Origin: Spartobacteria bacterium
Lineage (GTDB): Bacteria; Verrucomicrobiota; Verrucomicrobiia; Chthoniobacterales; Chthoniobacteraceae
Direction of reading: 5' to 3'
Assembly (NCBI GenBank): GCA_025350985.1
Contig: JANXWU010000180.1
Coordinates: 1-6,172 of the forward strand
Length of the DNA stretch: 6,172 nucleotides
Positions 1 to 4,502 of the stretch are shown in pieces; the first letter of the stretch is position 1, and each line of letters begins with the position of its first letter. Position numbers and translations under genes: made by a program. The notes under the pieces are model-generated. The model searched no databases, had not been told where the DNA came from, and worked only from the letters and a program-made list of their open reading frames with translations.

Positions 1-416
<416 letters not shown>

Positions 417-425
417 AGTTTGTGT

Positions 426-445
426 TGCGTGTTGCTAACAACGCA
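426..445 (-). other. Pre-16S leader hairpin
   Basis: An inverted repeat lies just upstream of the mature 16S 5' end. Positions 426-429 pair with 442-445 and 430-433 pair with 437-440, leaving a one-base bulge at 441 and a 3-nt loop. In the transcript this gives an 8-bp stem about 10 nt from the mature end. It may help fold the precursor or position processing enzymes. That role is inferred, because the 3' flank of 16S that normally pairs with the leader is outside the window. Confidence 0.4.
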
Positions 446-473
446 CAACTAAATCTGACCGATCCTAATCCGA

Positions 474-487
474 CTGACCGAAGTCAG
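474..487 (-). other. Pre-16S leader hairpin (5-bp stem, 4-nt loop)
   Basis: CTGAC (474-478) pairs perfectly with GTCAG (483-487) around a CGAA loop. It lies about 58 nt upstream of the 16S 5' end, within the transcribed leader. It is short, so it could be chance. It is listed because it is the second compact stem in the stretch between the putative promoters and 16S. Confidence 0.3.
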
Positions 488-592
488 CCGGGTTCGTATG
501 GTCTAAATATTTGAATACTCAAAAATTTGACGTGTAACGCACAATTCAATTTTTGCTGTCGATCTGACCGTTCTAAGTTTCGATGACGTGCC

Positions 593-612
593 GCCGGGTT
601 TCGCAACCCGGC
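593..612 (-). other. Perfect 8-bp GC-rich hairpin in the rrn leader
   Basis: GCCGGGTT (593-600) and AACCCGGC (605-612) form a perfect 8-bp stem around a 4-nt loop. It is the strongest simple hairpin in the leader. In the minus-strand transcript it comes about 28 nt after the boxA-like site and has no U-run after it, so it does not look like an intrinsic terminator in the rRNA direction. On the + strand it is followed by only three T residues. A structural or antitermination-related role in the pre-rRNA is inferred. Confidence 0.5.
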
Positions 613-627
613 TTTCGCCAATCGAGA

Positions 628-643
628 CCAGAATCAAACTATC
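628..643 (-). repeat. Near-copy of the 16S 5'-terminal sequence in the leader
   Basis: Positions 628-643 match 394-409, the first conserved bases of 16S, at 15 of 16 positions and in the same orientation. Allowing one inserted base, the match extends a further three bases on the right-of-promoter-distal side (GAG before CCAG). The copy lies 234 nt upstream of the real 16S start, in the transcribed leader. Whether it is a duplication remnant or a functional mimic cannot be told from one locus. Confidence 0.55.
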
Positions 644-651
644 AAAGACCA
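640..651 (-). promoter_or_regulatory. boxA-like rrn antitermination site
   Basis: Read on the minus strand, the sequence is TGGTCTTTGATA. It agrees at 10 of 12 positions with the Bacillus-type rrn boxA core TGTTCTTTGAAA. boxA RNA is bound by NusB-S10 and lets RNA polymerase pass rRNA operons without Rho termination. The site lies about 140 nt downstream of the nearer candidate promoter and 224 nt upstream of 16S, a sensible place for a leader boxA. It directly abuts and partly overlaps the 16S-like repeat. The assignment rests on sequence similarity only. Confidence 0.5.
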
Positions 652-790
652 TCGGCCCGCTCAGACTTCAGTCGGCAAAAATAACTCAATCATTCGCAAC
701 TCGCATTGCAGAGGATGAAGCCACTCGCCCGCCTAAAATCCGAAGAACCAACTTCCTGGTTGGAAGCTCCCCCTATCGTGCGGGGACGTG

Positions 791-818
791 AACCTAGCGA
801 AAATCGTTTTTCGGTCAA
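791..818 (-). promoter_or_regulatory. Candidate rrn promoter, proximal (P2-like)
   Basis: On the minus strand a TTGACC -35 box (818-813) and a TAGGTT -10 box (796-791) are separated by 16 bp. Upstream of the -35 box, 819-848 is A/T-rich with phased A and T runs, resembling the UP element of strong rRNA promoters. Transcription would begin near 784 and give a leader of about 370 nt before 16S. The -35 box is near consensus and the -10 box is only a fair match. Location upstream of 16S supports the call, but no transcript evidence is available. Confidence 0.5.
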
Positions 819-895
819 CAGCGAATTTGAAATTTCTTTCATAATTTGCCGCCGACCCAATTTTCTCAGGCCCCCCTGCGTTTAACAGGGCGGCG

Positions 896-923
896 AAAGT
901 AGCAAGATGCCCGAGTTCGTCAA
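896..923 (-). promoter_or_regulatory. Candidate rrn promoter, distal (P1-like)
   Basis: On the minus strand a TTGACG -35 box (923-918) and a TACTTT -10 box (901-896) are again 16 bp apart, with A/T runs just upstream at 924-934. It has the same geometry and a similar -10 pattern (TA..TT) as the candidate at 791-818, displaced by exactly 105 bp. Tandem promoters about 100-120 bp apart are usual for rrn operons in E. coli. The -10 match is weak, so confidence is lower than for the proximal site. Confidence 0.35.
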
Positions 924-1027
924 AAAGTTTTTTGGGAAATCTTTGCGTCTTCTCGAAAGGCGCATAAACACACGATTCCGCGCCCACCATCCGACCCGTC
1001 CGAACACATTTTGTCTTTTGGAAAAGT

Positions 1028-1062
1028 AGCGCTGCCGCGCGCGAAGCGCCGGATGGCGCGCC
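1028..1062. repeat. GC-rich inverted-repeat cluster
   Basis: This short GC-rich patch holds overlapping palindromes: AGCGCT at 1028-1033, GCGC-GAA-GCGC at 1039-1049, the stem GCGCC-GGAT-GGCGC at 1046-1059, and the 8-bp palindrome GGCGCGCC at 1055-1062. It stands apart from the more A/T-rich sequence on either side. It lies about 90 nt after the stop of the 66-residue gene, so it could fold at the 3' end of that transcript. No U-run follows, so it is not a classic terminator. It could belong to a dispersed intergenic repeat family, but only one copy is visible. The rest of 924-1147 shows no convincing gene. Confidence 0.35.
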
Positions 1063-1107
1063 CCGACGACAAAACACGCCAGTTTCCGTTTTTCAAAACA
1101 CCGGCCC

Positions 1108-1121
1108 CGCGGAAAGCCGCG
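1108..1121 (-). other. Hairpin downstream of the KTSC operon
   Basis: CGCGG (1108-1112) pairs with CCGCG (1117-1121) around a 4-nt loop, 27 nt beyond the stop codon of the 66-residue gene. In the transcript it is followed by a G/C stretch and then GUGUUUUG, so it is at best an imperfect terminator. It may protect the 3' end or mark where the operon ends. Confidence 0.3.
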
Positions 1122-1147
1122 TGCGTCGCGAAGAGCGAATTTGCCAA

Positions 1148-1348
1148 TCAATCGTGATCTTCCACAGGGCCGCTGGTCGAGTGCCGGGGAGCGGTGATCG
1201 GCGCCTCTTTGAACGGGGTTTCGAGAACTCCGGCCGAAGTTCGAAGCGGACAATTTACTCGCCACCACTGTTTTCCCGCCAAGCCCAAGACGCACGCGAG
1301 CAGCAGCCAAACCATAAAAATCTGCTCCTGTCGCGTCAGTGAAAACAT
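1148..1348 (-). CDS. Small single-pass membrane protein, function unknown
   Basis: This encodes 66 residues from an ATG. The product begins MFSLTRQEQ and is followed by a hydrophobic segment at about residues 10-25, then KQWWR, which looks like the cytoplasmic-to-membrane pattern of a one-helix inner-membrane protein. The remaining ~35 residues are polar, proline-containing and probably disordered. The start lies 5 nt after the stop of the KTSC gene with no clear SD, so translation is probably coupled to that gene. I do not recognise a characterised family. The N-terminus resembles the short (T)RQEQ plus one-helix leaders seen on some verrucomicrobial helix-hairpin-helix proteins, but no such domain follows here. 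Reality is supported by the tight operon spacing and the clean transmembrane segment; function is unknown. Confidence 0.65.
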   Translation of the reverse strand: MFSLTRQEQIFMVWLLLACVLGLAGKQWWRVNCPLRTSAGVLETPFKEAPITAPRHSTSGPVEDHD

Positions 1349-1353
1349 GCCGC

Positions 1354-1692
1354 TCAGTTCGTCACCCTTCCGCCAAGTTTATACGATTTAAAACAGTGCC
1401 TGATCTTTGCGTTGTAAAAACGGCCCTTTGAATCTGCGTCCAAAAATGCGCGGTGGATTTCGGGCAGCACATCGAGATAGCGCCACACGGCACCGGAGCG
1501 AAACTCGACATCCAATGTTCGCTTCACTTCATCGTAGCTCACCGCTGCGATCACGGAAGATTTCACTTCCTCGCGGAATGGCGCGGTTACTACCCCCACC
1601 CTCTCCGTTTGAGCACTGCCGAAAAGCTGCGGCAGCGATGACCACGCCAGAAAAATGACGAGAACTACAGCTCTCCGTTTGGTGCTTTTCAA
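1354..1692 (-). CDS. Exported KTSC-domain protein
   Basis: The 112-residue product starts at a TTG (1692-1690). A KTSC domain covers about residues 44-106. It includes VSYDEVKRTLDVEFRSG, the central W-R-Y (family usually Y-x-Y), the D-S-K-G-R-F block and a final I-R-x-C-F-K-S-Y. KTSC is named after the C-terminus of some lysyl-tRNA synthetases and occurs alone in small bacterial proteins; RNA binding has been suggested but not shown. Residues 2-26 form a textbook signal peptide: KSTKRR, then a hydrophobic stretch, then FGSAQ with a likely cleavage after A. The product is therefore probably periplasmic. An upstream GTG at 1752 is in frame but has no SD and would put about 20 charged residues before the signal peptide. 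AGGAGG at 1701-1696 and a good -10 box at 1720-1715 favour the TTG. The gene heads a two-gene operon, and no lysS is visible nearby. Confidence 0.8.
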   Translation of the reverse strand: MKSTKRRAVVLVIFLAWSSLPQLFGSAQTERVGVVTAPFREEVKSSVIAAVSYDEVKRTLDVEFRSGAVWRYLDVLPEIHRAFLDADSKGRFYNAKIRHCFKSYKLGGRVTN

Positions 1693-1695
1693 TTT

Positions 1696-1701
1696 CCTCC
1701 T
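1696..1701 (-). promoter_or_regulatory. Shine-Dalgarno site selecting the TTG start
   Basis: A perfect AGGAGG on the minus strand ends 3 nt before the TTG at 1692. The spacing is shorter than the usual 5-9 nt, which may lower efficiency. It is the only consensus SD seen before any gene in this window, and no other ATG, GTG or TTG lies within range. It therefore decides the start of the KTSC gene. Confidence 0.6.
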
Positions 1702-1714
1702 GTCCACGCGTCTT

Positions 1715-1741
1715 TGTATAGCCTGCCAAACGGCGAGCCAA
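1715..1741 (-). promoter_or_regulatory. Candidate promoter of the KTSC operon
   Basis: On the minus strand a TATACA -10 box (1720-1715) is preceded by TTGGCT (1741-1736) with a 15-bp spacer, shorter than ideal. Transcription would start near 1708, downstream of the in-frame GTG at 1752 but upstream of the AGGAGG-TTG start. This agrees with the shorter protein. The -10 match is good and the -35 match and spacing are only moderate. Confidence 0.4.
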
Positions 1742-1768
1742 CGAAATTCCACCCGTCGGTTTTTCCAA

Positions 1769-1796
1769 TTTACAATCCGTGTCGCCGCTCTAAATT
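1769..1796 (+). promoter_or_regulatory. Promoter of tRNA-Leu (and probably ubiE)
   Basis: TTTACA (1769-1774) and TAAATT (1791-1796) are spaced by 16 bp and match the sigma-70 boxes at 5/6 and 4/6 positions. The expected transcription start is near 1803, just before the mature tRNA 5' end at 1811. That is the normal arrangement for a tRNA promoter with a very short leader. It is divergent from the KTSC operon promoter, with the two -35 boxes about 28 bp apart. Confidence 0.55.
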
Positions 1797-1810
1797 ACGC
1801 CTCCCAAAAA

Positions 1811-1895
1811 GCTCGTGTGGCGAAACTGGCAGACGCGTACGTCTCAGAAGCGTATGGGGTAACCCGTGGAGGTTCAAATCCTCTCGCGAGCACCA
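1811..1895 (+). tRNA. tRNA-Leu, anticodon CAG
   Basis: This is a complete class II tRNA with encoded CCA (1893-1895). The acceptor stem GCTCGTG (1811-1817) pairs with CGCGAGC (1885-1891), including one G-U pair. The D stem is 1820-1822/1834-1836. The anticodon stem is 1838-1842/1850-1854 around the loop CTCAGAA, so the anticodon CAG sits at 1845-1847 and reads CUG. The long variable arm (1855-1867) folds as GGG-TAA-CCC, as in Leu tRNAs. The T stem is 1868-1872/1880-1884 with loop TTCAAAT. The discriminator base is A, the leucine identity base. No terminator lies between it and the downstream ubiE frame, so the two are probably cotranscribed. Confidence 0.97.
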
Positions 1896-1936
1896 CTGGC
1901 ATTTCGATTTCAGATTCCAGATCGTAAAAGGCGGCC

Positions 1937-2638
1937 ATCGAAAATCTCGCGCCATCCCGAAACCCGGACACGATCCGGCAACTGTTCAACTCCATCGCGC
2001 GGCGTTACGATCTCGCGAATCACATTCTCAGCGGCGGGCTCGATCACCTGTGGTGGCGGCACGCAGCAAAAGTCGTGGCGGACTTGAAACCCGCATCCAT
2101 CCTGGATCTGGCGACCGGCAGTGGCGATTTTGCGCTGGCGCTGGGAAAATGCAATCCGCAAGCCACCGTCGTCGGCGTGGATTTTTCCGCGGAAATGCTC
2201 AGGCGCGCACAAGCCAAAGGTCTGCAAAATCTCATTCTCGCGGATGCGCTGCGGCTTCCATTCCAAAGTGCTTCTTTTGACGTGGTCGCGGTCGCCTACG
2301 GCTTGCGCAACATGGAGTCGTGGAGTGACGCCTTGCACGAAATGCGGCGTGTGCTGCGCGCCGGCGGTCATGTGCTGATTCTTGACTTTTCCATCCCGAC
2401 CTGGCAGCCGATGCGCGCGATTTATCGCCTCTATCTTCACCTGTGCCTCCCCATGCTGGCCGCCGTTTTGACCGGCGAGAAGTCAGCGTATCGCTACCTC
2501 GCAGACTCGATCGAAACCTTTCCGCAAGGCGAAACGATGAAGTCGCTTCTACACGCTTGCAATTTCAAGCACGTCCTTTGGAAACCACTCAGCGGCGGCA
2601 TCGTTTCGCTTTACCTAGCTCAAGTCGAGGGCGGCTGA
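1937..2638 (+). CDS. ubiE: Demethylmenaquinone / quinone C-methyltransferase (UbiE/MenG)
   Basis: This is a SAM-dependent methyltransferase that adds the ring C-methyl group in menaquinone (or ubiquinone) synthesis; it acts in the cytosol at the membrane. From the proposed start it is 233 residues, normal for the family. Residues 14-40 hold the UbiE signature (R-x-x-F-N-S-I-A-R-R-Y-D, N, L-S-G-G-L-D-H-L-W). SAM motif I, LDLATGSGD, is at about 56-64, then VVGVDFS, LADALRLPF, and the second signature RVLRAGGHVLILDFS. The start is odd. The frame opens after TAA at 1925-1927 and has no ATG, GTG or TTG before a GTG at 2075, which would remove the first signature. ATC at 1937, with AAGG 5 nt upstream, gives a family-like N-terminus, so I use it. 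This may be a rare AUC start, a lost start codon or a sequence error. The gene follows tRNA-Leu closely and converges on the DUF4340 gene, with 13 nt between the stops. UbiE identity is confident; the start is not. Confidence 0.88.
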   Translation: MENLAPSRNPDTIRQLFNSIARRYDLANHILSGGLDHLWWRHAAKVVADLKPASILDLATGSGDFALALGKCNPQATVVGVDFSAEMLRRAQAKGLQNLILADALRLPFQSASFDVVAVAYGLRNMESWSDALHEMRRVLRAGGHVLILDFSIPTWQPMRAIYRLYLHLCLPMLAAVLTGEKSAYRYLADSIETFPQGETMKSLLHACNFKHVLWKPLSGGIVSLYLAQVEGG

Positions 2639-2651
2639 ACACGACGCATCT

Positions 2652-4475
2652 TCACTTCAACTCGATCGGTTTTGTTGGCAATGAAGGACTCGCGTTCGGC
2701 GCAGGCGTCCCGGCACCTTGCGTCAGCGAAAGTTGCAGCGCGCTTTCGTCGGGATCGTTAACCACAAACGTCAGCACCTGATCATCCGCCACGGCAAACC
2801 ACATGCCATCGGGTGTCTTCGCGCCCACGGTGAGCTTGTGTGCTTTTCCGCCAGCTTTGAACTTGATCGTGACCGCAGGGTTGGCAAACCCATGCTCCGG
2901 CACCGCCGGGCCCACCCATCGCACCGCCCGCAGCGAAGCCAGCGTGTTCACCAGCGATTCGGCATTAATTTTGTTTAATTCACCGTCCGTCTTCGCAAGC
3001 TTCCACTCTCCTTTTTCCCGCACGATCTCGAGAGGCGGTCGAGCGGATTTCGTCACTGCTACTGCCTCGATTGCCGTCGGTTTAAACTCGAACACCTCCA
3101 AGTCCCGCCATTGCGACACATCGGTGGCCATCGCTTCCAAAACCGACTTATTCAACGAAACGACAAACGGCTCGTCCTCCAGTTTCGCGTAAACGATTTC
3201 TCCTTCCGTCCGGCCAAAATGGACGCTGACGATTGACTTTTCACCGGCCGTCGTTTCCGAGGTGTTCTCGCTCGCGTAGGCGCTGAAAGTCAATTTCATC
3301 GCAGCCTTGTCCAGCCCGTATTTTGGCAGCTCCGAAGCCGAGTCCACGACGAACGCCACCACTTCCTGACTCTGTAAATTCGCCGCCAATCGGCGCACCT
3401 CCGCTCCATTGGCGGGCTTATCGCCGGCGCTTTTAATCAGCCAATTTTCCTCCTTCCGCGCGAGCACGATTGGCTCCCTGCCTGCCGGCTCGAGACGAAT
3501 CCGATCCACCGAATCCAAGTTCAGCCGCAGCAGATGTTTGTCCCGGATGTCGTTCGGCTTCGTGCTCAAAATATCCGCGACGCTCTTTGGCAAAACATAA
3601 ACGCCGTCCCGCGTCGAGAGCTTCGCATACAACTTCTCCTTCTCCTTTTCCGGGGCCTGTCCGATCTGCAAAATCGCCGGCTTTTCCTTTCCCTCGGCGA
3701 ACAGCATCACCGTCCCACGCGGTTCCGCCAGCCCCGTAGTCGCGGCTTTAGCCTCGTTTTCGGAAACGAAAGAATCGATGCGCGCGTTCACGGCTTGCGC
3801 GATCACATCGGAAACCTTCTGGTCATCGGCGCGCGCGTTCAGCGGCTTTTCGAGCTGCCAGTGATCTCCTTTTTTGACCGCGACCAATTCGCCCGCCGCC
3901 GACTTTATTTCAAACTTGTGGATCTGGGTCGTGTTGAGTTCCGTCAGCTTGTGATCGCGAAATTCGTCCGCGCTTTTCGCCACCAACTTTTTCAATTCCT
4001 CGTCGATCACAAACACGGTCTGCCCATTCTCCAGCCGCGCATAAACCTTTCCCGGAACCGCCGCGTCTTTCCCAAACAAAATCTCCGGCGGCGCCTCTTT
4101 GCCGGCGAACTTCAGCCGCACCGCCGGGGTGGCGAGACCAAAATCCCGGACCCGCTCCGCCGCCCCTTTTTCGCTGGCGGGAAAGGTTTGCTCGCTCTTC
4201 AACAACTCGGCACTCCCCAGAATCCGCTCGACCGCCACATCGTCCGCACGATCTTTCACCGGCGCCACCAGAAACCAGTGGCCGTCGCGTTTGCGCAGCT
4301 CGATTTTCATCTCGTTGTTGGCAATCGCGATGGCGTCAATTTTCTGGCGATCAATCTTCACGACGCGACCTTTCCGCTCCTCCAGTTCGCGGGTGGTCGG
4401 CCACTGGAAATATTTGGCGAAAACAAAAAGTCCGGCCACTGCGAGCAGCAGCAGAAACGTGGAGCGCAATTTCAT
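2652..4475 (-). CDS. DUF4340-repeat protein, membrane-anchored
   Basis: The product has 607 residues. Residues 5-22 are one hydrophobic N-terminal helix after a positive start (MKLR), so the rest is probably extracytoplasmic and anchored by an uncleaved signal. The body is DUF4340-like, and about four units can be traced: 38-178, 183-316, 320-462 and 467-575. Each opens with a strand pair and a x-W-x-(L/I) core (W67, W206, W345, W491). The first three close with R-D-H/K/L-x-L (FRDHKL, IRDKHL, WRDLEV). Each unit carries a G-x-x-x-x-x-Y/W-A-x-L or W-F-A-V strand and a V-(F/Y/V)-V strand. The C-terminus is a Pro/Ser/Thr-rich tail. DUF4340 proteins are commonly encoded beside GldG-like ABC auxiliary proteins, as here, and probably serve the same transporter; the biochemical role is unknown. 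The ATG start lacks an SD and follows a hairpin plus T-run in the 27-nt gap after gldG. Confidence 0.88.
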   Translation of the reverse strand: MKLRSTFLLLLAVAGLFVFAKYFQWPTTRELEERKGRVVKIDRQKIDAIAIANNEMKIELRKRDGHWFLVAPVKDRADDVAVERILGSAELLKSEQTFPASEKGAAERVRDFGLATPAVRLKFAGKEAPPEILFGKDAAVPGKVYARLENGQTVFVIDEELKKLVAKSADEFRDHKLTELNTTQIHKFEIKSAAGELVAVKKGDHWQLEKPLNARADDQKVSDVIAQAVNARIDSFVSENEAKAATTGLAEPRGTVMLFAEGKEKPAILQIGQAPEKEKEKLYAKLSTRDGVYVLPKSVADILSTKPNDIRDKHLLRLNLDSVDRIRLEPAGREPIVLARKEENWLIKSAGDKPANGAEVRRLAANLQSQEVVAFVVDSASELPKYGLDKAAMKLTFSAYASENTSETTAGEKSIVSVHFGRTEGEIVYAKLEDEPFVVSLNKSVLEAMATDVSQWRDLEVFEFKPTAIEAVAVTKSARPPLEIVREKGEWKLAKTDGELNKINAESLVNTLASLRAVRWVGPAVPEHGFANPAVTIKFKAGGKAHKLTVGAKTPDGMWFAVADDQVLTFVVNDPDESALQLSLTQGAGTPAPNASPSLPTKPIELK

Positions 4476-4479
4476 TTTG

Positions 4480-4499
4480 AAAAAAAGGTTGCCGCAACC
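4480..4499 (-). terminator. Terminator-like hairpin between gldG and the DUF4340 gene
   Basis: On the minus strand GGTTG-CGG-CAACC (4499-4487) forms a 5-bp stem with a 3-nt loop, followed at once by seven T residues (4486-4480). This is the form of a weak intrinsic terminator. It begins 3 nt after the gldG stop and ends 4 nt before the ATG of the DUF4340 gene, occupying the place where a ribosome binding site would be. The stem is short, so it more likely lowers expression of the second gene than ends the operon. The U-run could alternatively help S1-dependent initiation. Confidence 0.45.
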
Positions 4500-4502
4500 G
4501 GT

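Noticed and set aside
495..522. Third promoter close to 16S (TTGAGT, 16 bp, CATACG)
   Set aside because: The -10 box matches the consensus poorly, and the A/T-rich background makes chance boxes likely.
593..612. Plus-strand terminator formed by the 8-bp hairpin
   Set aside because: Only three T residues follow, and no plus-strand gene precedes it; a leader RNA structure in the rRNA direction is more likely.
733..1310. Minus-strand frames of 75-142 codons between 16S and the 66-residue gene
   Set aside because: They overlap each other in different frames, are rich in Arg/Ala where the GC-rich palindromes lie, show no recognisable domain, and cover the promoter region; the longest also overlaps the more convincing 66-residue membrane protein.
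2075..2638. ubiE starting at the GTG at 2075
   Set aside because: This start would remove 46 residues that match the conserved UbiE N-terminal signature, so the true product should begin upstream even though no standard start codon is present.
2636..2660. Bidirectional terminator between ubiE and the DUF4340 gene
   Set aside because: The two stops are 13 nt apart and I found no stem with a T-run on either strand.
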